DNA of 26,765 nucleotides from positions 1 through 26,765 of the forward strand of contig JAUZPT010000004.1 in NCBI GenBank assembly GCA_030705745.1, in the 5' to 3' direction. Position numbers and translations under genes: made by a program. This document shows positions 6,423 to 13,957 of this stretch, piece by piece (the first letter of the stretch is position 1; the number at the start of each line of letters is the position of its first letter). The DNA is from Bacillota bacterium. GTDB taxonomy: Bacteria; Bacillota; Bacilli; Bacillales; Cytobacillaceae. Below the pieces are notes generated by a model. That model was given only the letters and a program-made list of their open reading frames with translations, made no database searches and was not told the origin of the DNA.

Positions 6423-6436
6423 TGTTGTTATTTTTA
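6404..6436 (+). terminator. Intrinsic terminator upstream of rsmD
   Basis: AACAACATC (6404–6412) pairs with GATGTTGTT (6421–6429), followed by ATTTTTATT. It can end transcription from the 4837–6267 gene or act as the attenuator of a leader RNA. Confidence 0.75.
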
Positions 6437-6538
6437 TTATTTCCATAAAAGGGTAGCTTATACACTTTTATTAATTAAATTTCTGTTACTTATATTAATG
6501 GTTTTAAATGTGTTTAGGTTGAGTATTTTGACAACATG

Positions 6539-6567
6539 TTGGCTAGCTTTTGCAATTATGATAGGAT
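6539..6567 (+). promoter_or_regulatory. Possible SigA promoter of rsmD–coaD
   Basis: TTGGCT (6539–6544), 17 nt, TAGGAT (6562–6567) is a fair SigA match. A perfect TTGACA also occurs at 6528–6533, but 17 nt after it stands only TGCAAT. Either would give a leaderless or short-leader transcript that bypasses the upstream terminator. Confidence 0.4.
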
Positions 6568-6609
6568 AGTGAAGAAATATGATAAATGTCGAAATTAGTG
6601 GTGATGAGA

Positions 6610-7675
<1,066 letters not shown>

Positions 7676-7711
7676 ATTTATAAATTTTCTTAATTGTTCG
7701 TTGTGTAAAGG

Positions 7712-7747
7712 AAAAGGCCATGGCAAATGCTGTGGCCTTTATTCTTT
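7712..7747. terminator. Bidirectional terminator between coaD and ylbJ
   Basis: AAAGGCCA (7713–7720) pairs with TGGCCTTT (7733–7740), with inner GC/GC pairs, an A-run before and a T-rich stretch after. It overlaps the ylbJ stop codon. Confidence 0.8.
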
Positions 7748-8953
7748 ATTAAGAATCCGTTGTGACAGGATTAAGGAATAGATGACAAGGGCCATTAGAG
7801 TAAGCAATGGGCCGACAGCCATCATTTTTTGAAGAAACCCTTCCATGATTGGCGGGTACCCCGTAAAACTGACGGGAAGGGCATTTGAAGGCTTATCAGG
7901 GTTATGGTTGTTTAAGTAAATCGGTTTCCACAATACAAATGCAAACGTGCTGGCAAAAACTCCGTGCATAATTCTTGCAAAGAAAAAGGGTTTGAAACGA
8001 ATATCTGTTTGCGCAAGGATGCTGGCGACTTGCGCTTGAACACTGAAGCCGCTAAAGGCAAGAATAAAACTCGTGACCATTGCTTGCTGAATCAAGGTTG
8101 CTTCCTGAACCTGGCTTGTCAATTGGCTTCCAAGGGTAATCTCAAACATTCCCGAGATGAAAGGAATGCTGAGCACTTGCGGGAAGGAAAGTGCTGAGAG
8201 AAGGATTTCAACTCCCTTGGCAAGAACTGCGGTGATATGTAAATGATATAGAATTTTATTGATCACTGAAAATAATATGATGAATCCACCTATCATCAAT
8301 AATGTTTGGATGGATGAGGTCACCGCATCTCCAAGTAGTTTTCCGATGGGGCGCTTATCATTCAGACGTGTTTGATGAAAAGCAGAAAATGCGGTCCTAA
8401 GGTTAAATTTCTTTCTCTTTTTTTCCTCACGAACGTTTTCCTGACCATAAAACCGCATCACCAGGCCAACACAAATATTTCCTAAATAATGAGATAATGC
8501 GAGAAGAGTCCCGAGCTGTGCATTATAAAAAAAACCAACGGACACCGCTCCAAAAATAAATAGCGGATTGGATGAATTGGTAAATGATACAAGGCGTTCT
8601 GCCTCGATCTTTGTTAACTGTCCTTCTTGCCGCAACCGTGCGGTAAGTTTTGCTCCAGAAGGGAAGCCAGAGGCCATTCCCATTGCCCATACAAAACCTC
8701 CGACACCCGGCACTTTGAACAAAGGCCTCATCAAGGGCTCCAACAGTACACCTATAAATCTTACAACACCAAAGCCAATCAGCATTTCTGAAACAATAAA
8801 AAAAGGCAATAAAGAAGGAAAAACGATTTCCCACCACATATTTAAACCCCGGATGGAAGCTTCCAGAGATTCCTGGGGGAAGAAAATAAGAGAAGAAGCC
8901 AATATGGTGACTGTTGCGGATAAAAACACGGTTTTTAGTTTGGAACGAAACAC
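7739..8953 (-). CDS. ylbJ: Sporulation integral membrane protein YlbJ
   Basis: This 404-residue polytopic membrane protein has around eight hydrophobic segments, beginning with a signal-like segment at residues 8–25 and ending near the C-terminus (PLLTLMALVIYSLILS). The segments WWEIVFPSLLPFFIVSE and VWAMGMASGFPSGAKLTA are characteristic of the YlbJ family, which carries a nucleoside-recognition Gate domain. In B. subtilis the gene is switched on by SigE in the mother cell and is needed for making heat-resistant spores; the transported substrate, if any, is not established. The start is GTG 8953, preceded on the minus strand by AAAGGAGATTCTTGCC. It is divergent from ylbK across 213 nt. On the minus strand a CATACTAAT stands near 8981–8989 and could be a SigE -10, but no clear -35 is visible. 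Confidence 0.93.
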   Translation of the reverse strand: MFRSKLKTVFLSATVTILASSLIFFPQESLEASIRGLNMWWEIVFPSLLPFFIVSEMLIGFGVVRFIGVLLEPLMRPLFKVPGVGGFVWAMGMASGFPSGAKLTARLRQEGQLTKIEAERLVSFTNSSNPLFIFGAVSVGFFYNAQLGTLLALSHYLGNICVGLVMRFYGQENVREEKKRKKFNLRTAFSAFHQTRLNDKRPIGKLLGDAVTSSIQTLLMIGGFIILFSVINKILYHLHITAVLAKGVEILLSALSFPQVLSIPFISGMFEITLGSQLTSQVQEATLIQQAMVTSFILAFSGFSVQAQVASILAQTDIRFKPFFFARIMHGVFASTFAFVLWKPIYLNNHNPDKPSNALPVSFTGYPPIMEGFLQKMMAVGPLLTLMALVIYSLILSQRILNKE

Positions 8954-8988
8954 GGCAAGAATCTCCTTTCCTTGCGAAAATTAGTATG

Positions 8989-9005
8989 CAAGGTATATAA
9001 CCTTG
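8989..9005. repeat. 17-bp inverted repeat between ylbJ and ylbK
   Basis: CAAGGT, ATATA and ACCTTG form a perfect 6+6-bp dyad around a 5-bp AT centre in the divergent intergenic region. It is operator-sized, but I know of no regulator with this site. Confidence 0.55.
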
Positions 9006-9166
9006 ATTAGTGCGCTGACTTGTCCTTGTATAACACAATATACTCATAGAACACTGATTTAGACCATAGAATTGTAAGAGAAATAGCGTTAGCCGATGTG
9101 ATAGCGAATGAAGGATGCATGGCTTTTAAACGAGCAGAGGCTATTTAGGAATAGGAGGAAACTCAG

Positions 9167-9946
9167 GTGGCGCGTCCGACGGTTGGGCTTGCACTAGGAT
9201 CAGGCGGAGCACGCGGCTTTGCCCATTTGGGAACGATTAAGATTTTGAAAGATGAAGGAATCCCGATTGATCTTATAGCCGGGAGCAGTATGGGAGCATT
9301 GGTGGGATGCTTTTATGCGGCCGGAATTGACCTAGAACAATTATATAAAATATCAGGTGCATTCAAGAGGAAATTCTACCTCGATATTACGGTACCAAAA
9401 ATGGGCTTCATAGCAGGAAATCGAGTAAAGGACTTAATCAGGGTTTTTACCCACAATAAAAATCTTGAACAATTAAACATCCCGGTAGGGGTAGTCGCGA
9501 CAGATTTGATGACAGGAGAAAAAGTGGTTTTTAAAAGCGGGTCAATATCGGATGCGGTCAGAGCGAGCATATCGATTCCTGGTGTTTTTGTCCCTGAAAA
9601 GATTAATGGCAGAATCTTTGTAGATGGCGGGGTTGTTGACCGTGTGCCGGTTTCTGTTGCAAAAGAAATGGGAGCTGATATTGTCATTGCAGTTGATGTT
9701 TCCAAGGTGAAGAAAAATGCCGAAATTACATCCATCTATGATGTCATTATGCAAAGCATTGATATCATGCAAACGGAGCTTGTCAGCAGTAAAGTGATTG
9801 ATACAGATATTATGATTAAACCTCATGTGGAAATCTTTAGCTCACGTGCATTTACAAATATTAAGGAAATTATTGAAATCGGTGAGGAAGAAACCAAAAA
9901 GCATATACCGGAGATAAAAGAATTAATCGAACGTTGGCAAAAATAA
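9167..9946 (+). CDS. ylbK: Patatin-like phospholipase/esterase YlbK
   Basis: The protein has 259 residues and belongs to the patatin-like serine hydrolases (RssA/NTE type). The oxyanion loop GSGGARG is at residues 11–17, the nucleophile elbow GSSMG at 39–43 (Ser41), and the second catalytic residue in DGG at 153–155 (Asp153). These give a complete Ser–Asp dyad. Such enzymes hydrolyse phospholipids, lysophospholipids or other esters; the substrate is not known here. There is no signal peptide, so it should act at the inner face of the membrane or in the cytoplasm. GTG 9167 is preceded by AGGAGG with 8-nt spacing. It has no partner gene downstream: ylbL, which follows ylbK in B. subtilis, is absent and the next gene is convergent. 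Confidence 0.92.
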   Translation: MARPTVGLALGSGGARGFAHLGTIKILKDEGIPIDLIAGSSMGALVGCFYAAGIDLEQLYKISGAFKRKFYLDITVPKMGFIAGNRVKDLIRVFTHNKNLEQLNIPVGVVATDLMTGEKVVFKSGSISDAVRASISIPGVFVPEKINGRIFVDGGVVDRVPVSVAKEMGADIVIAVDVSKVKKNAEITSIYDVIMQSIDIMQTELVSSKVIDTDIMIKPHVEIFSSRAFTNIKEIIEIGEEETKKHIPEIKELIERWQK

Positions 9947-9962
9947 TGAAATACTGAACACT

Positions 9963-9998
9963 AATGAGGCTGACCCTTTGCTTTTGAGTCAGCCTCGT
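9963..9998. terminator. Hairpin between convergent ylbK and tmcAL
   Basis: GAGGCTGAC (9966–9974) pairs with GTCAGCCTC (9988–9996) around a 13-nt loop. T-runs are weak on both sides, so its strength is uncertain. Confidence 0.6.
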
Positions 9999-10027
9999 TC
10001 AAATAGAATTTCGGACGAATATAGTAT

Positions 10028-11242
10028 TTATGGAACAAATATGGGCGGTTGACGGAATTCCATTTCGATATGATCTCTTTGATTACTTCCAGAAATGGCG
10101 CACGAATAAATTCTGGAAGCGCGGATGTCCAGCGAAATGGAGTGGTGTTGAAAGGAAGACAGCTTCGAAACAAGAGGGAGCGAGTAGTGTGTCTTCATTT
10201 TATTTAAATATTCGCGGCCTCTTCCGGACATTCCTAATAAGCGTAAGTAAGAGACTTTTTTGCTTTCAACAACCATTTCCTCCTTGCGCGCATTTGTAAG
10301 AATATGTGCGCATGCTCGCTGCAGTCTCGTCCATGTGTAACGCTTCGTTTTTATTTGTTCCATAAATTCCGCAAATGAGGCCGCTGCTAACGATGCCTTT
10401 AAAAATCTATGTTCCAGCCCTTCTTCCATCTCATAAATGCTTCGAAGATCGTCCGGTGTCATTTGGAGCAACCGATACTTCAATAATTGCCAATAGTTTT
10501 CCCAATGGTGAAACAAGCCGTATTTACGATAGTATTCTTCAAGCAGAACCGCGCTTTGGGCAGGTATAAACTGGCGAATACTATGCTGCCCGTCTGTACT
10601 ATCAAAAAGGGCTTTACGAATGCTTGTAGCACTGGCAATCGTCTCCGATGAAAAATGTTCATCATGGTAGTCGGCATGTTTTCTTTTTATCGTGAGCGGA
10701 AGCATGCCGCTTTTTTGACGATGGAGTGCTTGTATGTATTGGAATCCAAGGATATTATTTGGCTTTGATAAATTGACCAAATTACCTTGAAGCTGCAAAT
10801 CTTCAAATGAAAGGGACAACGCTTTTGGATAGCTGACACCTGTTTTAATATGTAATTTTACCTTTTCATCAAAGAGGCTTTGATTCTTCTCGAATAGATG
10901 CATAGTATTTTTAAATGCTTCTATATCACCATCCTCACTACCGAAACAAAGAGCGCTGCAGCCAGCTGCTTCCAAAAGGGACACTGCCCCGTTTGCAAAT
11001 GTTTCTGCTTGCTGGACGGCAAAGGGATATGGAAGTTCAAAGACAATATCCGCGCCTCCAAGAAGTGCCATTTTCGCTCTCATCCATTTCGAAACGAGGG
11101 CTGGTTCTCCTCTTTGAAGAAAATTACCGCTCATGGCAGCAATGACAATTTGTGCTCCTGCCGCTTCCCTGGCTGCTTCCAGGTGAAAGGCATGTCCGTT
11201 GTGGAAAGGGTTATATTCGACAATAACGCCGACTGCTTTCAT
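10028..11242 (-). CDS. tmcAL: tRNA(Met) cytidine acetate ligase TmcAL (YlbM)
   Basis: TmcAL makes N4-acetylcytidine at the wobble base C34 of elongator tRNA(Met) from acetate and ATP, which keeps AUG decoding accurate. The protein has 404 residues. The N-terminal nucleotidyltransferase domain starts with GVIVEYNPFHNGH (residues 5–17), containing the HxGH ATP-binding motif (14–17), and MSGNFLQRGEPA follows near residues 45–56. ISSxx-type segments such as SATSIRKAL occur near 205. The start is ATG 11242, since CTGGAGGTG lies just upstream on the minus strand and family members begin MKA(V/C)G; the open frame reaches nine codons further without support. It is transcribed alone, with an extended -10 at 11309–11317. 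Confidence 0.93.
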   Translation of the reverse strand: MKAVGVIVEYNPFHNGHAFHLEAAREAAGAQIVIAAMSGNFLQRGEPALVSKWMRAKMALLGGADIVFELPYPFAVQQAETFANGAVSLLEAAGCSALCFGSEDGDIEAFKNTMHLFEKNQSLFDEKVKLHIKTGVSYPKALSLSFEDLQLQGNLVNLSKPNNILGFQYIQALHRQKSGMLPLTIKRKHADYHDEHFSSETIASATSIRKALFDSTDGQHSIRQFIPAQSAVLLEEYYRKYGLFHHWENYWQLLKYRLLQMTPDDLRSIYEMEEGLEHRFLKASLAAASFAEFMEQIKTKRYTWTRLQRACAHILTNARKEEMVVESKKVSYLRLLGMSGRGREYLNKMKTHYSLPLVSKLSSFQHHSISLDIRASRIYSCAISGSNQRDHIEMEFRQPPIFVP

Positions 11243-11308
11243 GATTAACACCTCCAGTAAGTTGTACAAGCTATTGATTTCACCGTATAATTTACAACAA
11301 GTAGTTTT

Positions 11309-11317
11309 ATTATAGCA
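11309..11317 (-). promoter_or_regulatory. Extended -10 promoter of tmcAL
   Basis: On the minus strand TGCTATAAT is a perfect extended -10. The -35 position reads TAGGAT and is poor. It lies about 67 nt before the tmcAL start. Confidence 0.5.
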
Positions 11318-11509
11318 AAATGGCCGGGAGAATCCTAAAACATATCAATAAGCGAATTATTTGCTTGAATTTGAGCAAAACACCCCCATTTAATGGTCAT
11401 AGGCGGTTTGCGAAATTAATTTAAGGATACACTTTAATGATGGCATTTTAACTTAAGAAATAAATTAGTTCGGAAAGGTAACCCCCATTTTCGGTGTAAA
11501 GAAAAAACA

Positions 11510-11538
11510 TTGACAAAAAATTATTCGAAGGCTATAAT
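11510..11538 (+). promoter_or_regulatory. Consensus SigA promoter of ylbN–rpmF
   Basis: TTGACA (11510–11515), a 17-nt spacer and TATAAT (11533–11538) match the vegetative consensus at all twelve positions, as expected for a ribosomal protein operon. The ylbN SD GAGGTG follows after a very short leader. Confidence 0.92.
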
Positions 11539-11565
11539 TACCTTTGTTGCCTTGAGGTGATTCAA

Positions 11566-12090
11566 ATGAAATGGACATTAAGTCAATTGCAAAAATATCG
11601 AAACAAGGAATTTTCAATCGATGAAACAGTCAGAGTGGATGAACTGAAAGAGACTGATCCAACGATTCGGGAAGTTTCGCCGATTCATATAACTGGACGT
11701 GCTGATATCGCTTCAACTGAAGTGACATTTCATTTAAAAGTAACAGGTTATTTGATTCTTCCTTGTTCTCGTACATTAGTGGATGTGAATTATCCAATCG
11801 ATGTCGAAACAACTGAAACATTCCTCTTACATGATTCCGGTTTCGGATCAAATGAGGAGGTTCATCAAGTGAAGGACGATGTGATCGACGTCATGCCGGT
11901 CATTCGTGAAATTCTTTTGCTTGAGATACCGATGCAAGTGTTCTGTGAGGATGTAACCAGTGAGGGTGGCGCTCCACAATCCGGAAACGGGTGGGAAGTC
12001 ATTCAAGAAGACGCTGGCAACAAAAAGTTAGATCCTCGTTTAGCAGGGCTTGCAAAGTTTTTTGACGACAAAAATTCTTCTTCCGATTAA
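11566..12090 (+). CDS. ylbN: YlbN, YceD/DUF177 family protein
   Basis: The protein has 174 residues of the DUF177 (YceD) family. It starts MKWTLSQLQKYR, has the central VTGYLILPCSRTLVDVNYPI (about 65–84), and the family end DPRLAGLAKFF near residues 157–167. DUF177 genes sit directly upstream of rpmF across bacteria and plant plastids, and YceD is linked to ribosome or 23S rRNA biogenesis; the reaction is unknown. The protein is cytoplasmic with an acidic surface. The start ATG 11566 lies 6–7 nt after GAGGTG; the GTG within that SD is an unlikely start. rpmF follows 91 nt after the stop on the same transcript. Confidence 0.9.
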   Translation: MKWTLSQLQKYRNKEFSIDETVRVDELKETDPTIREVSPIHITGRADIASTEVTFHLKVTGYLILPCSRTLVDVNYPIDVETTETFLLHDSGFGSNEEVHQVKDDVIDVMPVIREILLLEIPMQVFCEDVTSEGGAPQSGNGWEVIQEDAGNKKLDPRLAGLAKFFDDKNSSSD

Positions 12091-12181
12091 TAATCGGCGG
12101 AAACAAAAAAAAGCAAAGTGAAGTGCCAGCGAAATCTGGTCTACATTAACTTTCTTAATACTCTTTAAGGAGGTGGGAAGA

Positions 12182-12355
12182 ATGGCTGTACCTTTTAGAA
12201 GAACTTCTAAAACTGCAAAAAGAAAACGTCGTACGCATTTTAAATTAAACGTACCGGGTATGGTAGCCTGCCCAAACTGTGGTGAAATGAAACTTGCTCA
12301 CCGCGTATGCAAAGCTTGCGGAACATACAAAGGAAAAGACGTTGTTAACAACTAA
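12182..12355 (+). CDS. rpmF: Ribosomal protein bL32
   Basis: The protein has 57 residues and is bL32 of the large ribosomal subunit. It begins [19 protein letters not shown], with the basic N-terminal half lying along 23S rRNA. Cysteines C30, C33, C43 and C46 (CPNC … CKAC) form a zinc site, so this is the zinc-containing (C+) form. The ATG 12182 is preferred over the upstream GTG 12173, because AAGGAGGTGGG sits directly before it and family members start MAVP. It is the last gene of the ylbN operon, closed by the terminator at 12371–12404. Confidence 0.97.
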   Translation: MAVPFRRTSKTAKRKRRTHFKLNVPGMVACPNCGEMKLAHRVCKACGTYKGKDVVNN

Positions 12356-12370
12356 TTTTTCATCATGATT

Positions 12371-12404
12371 AAAGCACAAGGAGCATTTATGCCCTTGTGC
12401 TTTT
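12371..12404 (+). terminator. Intrinsic terminator after rpmF
   Basis: AAAGCACAAGG pairs with CCTTGTGCTTT, with an inner GCAT/ATGC helix after a single bulged A, followed by TTTT. Confidence 0.88.
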
Positions 12405-12448
12405 GTCGTTTATACAAAGAATTTCCAACATAAGCGGGAGGAATTCAG

Positions 12449-13204
12449 GTGGACTATCGCATTGAAGAGCATGCAGATGGATATATTTTATTTACGATTC
12501 AAAGGAATGACAAAAGAAATGCGATCAATTTTGAAGTCATGAACGGGCTTGAAGAAGCGATCAGACGGGCAAAACACTCAGAAATGAAGTGTTTAGTCAT
12601 TACAGGAACAGGAAACCAAGCATTCTGTTCAGGAGGCGATTTATCGGTATTCCACACGTTACATACGAGGGAAGAAGCGTATCCAATGCTGTCGAAAATG
12701 GCGAATCTTTTATATGCGCTGCTTACTTTTCCTAAACCGACAGTCGCGCTAATGAATGGTACAGCAGTTGGAGGTGGATGTGAGCTGGCCGTAGCGTGTG
12801 ATTTCAGGCTAGCCCGAAAAGGAATCAGGGCTGGGTTTGTGCAGGGAAGGCAGGCGATTACTACCGGCTGGGGGGGAGGAGCGATTCTGGCAGAGAAACT
12901 ATCTTTTGCTTCCTCCATGAAATTATTGATGGAAGCGAACATCGTATCAGCGGATGTTTTAGCGGAAATAGGATTCATCACTGAACTATATGAAGATGAT
13001 CCTCGCCGTGCACTTGATTCTTTTTTAGATAAAATGCTAACAACAAATGGAAATGTGTTAATGGCCTATAAAAATATTTGGATCAACAAATGGCAAGCAA
13101 CGCAATTAAGAGAGAGAATCGAAGAAGAAGTTAAACATTGCTCTATTTTATGGGAAAGTGAAGAACATCATCAGTATGTGGCGAATTTTTTGAAAAAAAA
13201 GTGA
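12449..13204 (+). CDS. Enoyl-CoA hydratase/isomerase (crotonase) family protein, atypical
   Basis: The protein has 251 residues with a crotonase fold. RNDKRNAINFEVM (about 19–31) is the CoA-binding start, FCSGGDLS (about 64–71) supplies one oxyanion NH, and GTAVGGGCELAVACDFRLA (about 104–122) supplies the other. Glu112 in GGGCE corresponds to the first catalytic glutamate of rat crotonase (Glu144). The second (Glu164) is replaced by Gln132 in GFVQGRQAITTGWGGG, so ordinary hydratase activity is doubtful. The F-V-x(9)-G/S-W-G-G pattern resembles ethylmalonyl-CoA decarboxylase (ECHDC1) more than hydratases; this was judged by eye. The start is GTG 12449 behind GGGAGG. It stands alone between the rpmF terminator and the RsfA-type gene. 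An acyl-CoA carboxylase operon lies 1.5 kb downstream and may share its substrates. Confidence 0.85.
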   Translation: MDYRIEEHADGYILFTIQRNDKRNAINFEVMNGLEEAIRRAKHSEMKCLVITGTGNQAFCSGGDLSVFHTLHTREEAYPMLSKMANLLYALLTFPKPTVALMNGTAVGGGCELAVACDFRLARKGIRAGFVQGRQAITTGWGGGAILAEKLSFASSMKLLMEANIVSADVLAEIGFITELYEDDPRRALDSFLDKMLTTNGNVLMAYKNIWINKWQATQLRERIEEEVKHCSILWESEEHHQYVANFLKKK

Positions 13205-13291
13205 ATAAAGGTGAATGAGGATTTCTAATATCAGTCTATCTTTTCTAGTAGAAGCATATGTATGAATAAAAACACTAGGAGGGATTTATTG

Positions 13292-13915
13292 ATGTCACCT
13301 ACTCGCCAGGATGCTTGGACCCAGGACGAAGATTTGTTGCTAGCGGAAGTGGTGTTACGGCATATAAGAGAAGGAGGTACACAACTGCAATCTTTTGAGG
13401 AAGTAGGGAGAATGTTAAGCCGGACTTCAGCAGCGTGTGGCTTCAGATGGAATTCGTACGTACGAAAAAAATATAAATCAGGTATTGAGTTGGCGAAAAA
13501 ACAACGAAAAGAAGCTAAGCGGCAACCAGTGTCTGAAATACAACAATTAGAGACGGACGATGTGGAATTAGAGCAAACGATTTCAGAAGAAATGCCGAAA
13601 CAGGCGGAGGTTTCATTTCAAACTGTTCTCAATTATCTTCATAGCCTTCATGAAAAGGCTGAATTATCATTCGGAATTGAAGAGGACAAAGAAAGAAATC
13701 TTGAAAAAATTAAAGAACTAGAAAAGAAAGCTTACTACTTGGCTGCAGAAAATGAAAGACTCTTGAAAAATTTGAAAGCAATCGAAACAGATTACCATTC
13801 ACTAATTGAAATTATGGAACGCGCACGAAAAATGGTCGGTCTTCAAGGGGAGGATCGGCAAAAAAAATTCGAATTCCAGCTTGATGATCGAGGCAATTTG
13901 GAGAGAGTCGATTAA
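13292..13915 (+). CDS. ylbO: RsfA-family transcriptional regulator (YlbO)
   Basis: The protein has 207 residues. The N-terminal 60 residues form a Myb/SANT-like DNA-binding domain: [39 protein letters not shown], then [13 protein letters not shown], the RsfA-family signature. A charged linker follows, then a coiled coil from about 125 to 185 ([40 protein letters not shown]). In B. subtilis RsfA is a SigF-controlled prespore regulator that modulates SigF-dependent genes; YlbO is its paralogue. The gene order ylbN–rpmF–ylbO–ylbP supports the YlbO assignment. The start ATG 13292 has AGGAGG nine nt upstream; the ATG at 13262 would put that SD inside the gene. A GTGAATA…TCTAATA pair at 13201–13230 vaguely recalls a forespore promoter but is too weak to call. 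Confidence 0.88.
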   Translation: MSPTRQDAWTQDEDLLLAEVVLRHIREGGTQLQSFEEVGRMLSRTSAACGFRWNSYVRKKYKSGIELAKKQRKEAKRQPVSEIQQLETDDVELEQTISEEMPKQAEVSFQTVLNYLHSLHEKAELSFGIEEDKERNLEKIKELEKKAYYLAAENERLLKNLKAIETDYHSLIEIMERARKMVGLQGEDRQKKFEFQLDDRGNLERVD

Positions 13916-13916
13916 G

Positions 13917-13946
13917 GAAAAAGCGGACTTTGCCAGTCCGCTTTTT
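13917..13946. terminator. Bidirectional terminator between ylbO and ylbP
   Basis: AAAAAGCGGACT pairs with AGTCCGCTTTTT around a TTGCC-like loop, serving the two convergent genes. Confidence 0.93.
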
Positions 13947-13957
13947 GTATTTATATG

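Larger units (their letters stand above)
6286..6436 (+). ncRNA. Candidate ylbH leader RNA upstream of rsmD
   Basis: Four hairpins lie in a row: 6286–6309 (ACCCTGCAG/CTGCAGGGT); 6310–6339 (CCTTC…GAAGG with a 2-nt bulge); 6357–6397 (CCGGAGG…AACTTA pairing with TAAGTCTTCTCCGCGG, with bulges, loop near GGGAAA); and 6404–6428 (AACAACATC/GATGTTGTT followed by TATTTTTATTATTT). A conserved structured element upstream of ylbH (rsmD) is known in low-GC Gram-positives as the ylbH leader. Position and structure fit, but I could not compare it with the covariance model. The last hairpin is an intrinsic terminator, so attenuation of rsmD–coaD, or simple termination of the upstream gene, are both possible. 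Confidence 0.55.
6268..6609 (+). other. 342-nt intergenic region upstream of rsmD
   Basis: This gap holds a set of four hairpins (6286–6428), a 16-codon ORF (6372–6422), an intrinsic terminator on each strand, and a promoter-like site near 6539–6567. The stretch 6440–6520 is AT-rich and shows nothing else I can support. The parts are listed separately. Confidence 0.8.
11243..11565. other. 323-nt divergent intergenic region, tmcAL/ylbN
   Basis: The region carries the tmcAL promoter (minus) and the ylbN–rpmF promoter (plus). A dyad TTTGCT…AGCAAA lies at 11360–11379. The 10-mer ACCCCCATTT occurs twice in the same orientation, at 11382–11391 and 11481–11490. I see no gene in it. Confidence 0.75.

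Noticed and set aside
6264..6446. 60-residue minus-strand ORF covering the rsmD leader
   Set aside because: It has no Shine–Dalgarno before its ATG, and its cysteine/phenylalanine-rich reading is produced by the hairpin sequences. The structured RNA explains the region better.
6528..6556. TTGACA with 17-nt spacing as the main rsmD promoter
   Set aside because: The -35 is perfect, but the matching -10 position reads TGCAAT; the overlapping TTGGCT-N17-TAGGAT was preferred, with low confidence.
8568..8984. 138-codon plus-strand ORF opposite ylbJ
   Set aside because: It lies wholly inside the antisense of a strongly conserved membrane protein gene, with no ribosome site and no recognisable protein features.
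8523..9047. 174-codon minus-strand ORF in another frame of ylbJ
   Set aside because: The composition is atypical, and it overlaps the clear ylbJ frame, which has the SD and family motifs.
13201..13230. Forespore (SigF/SigG) promoter for ylbO
   Set aside because: GTGAATA and TCTAATA are only loose matches with short spacing; not strong enough to list.
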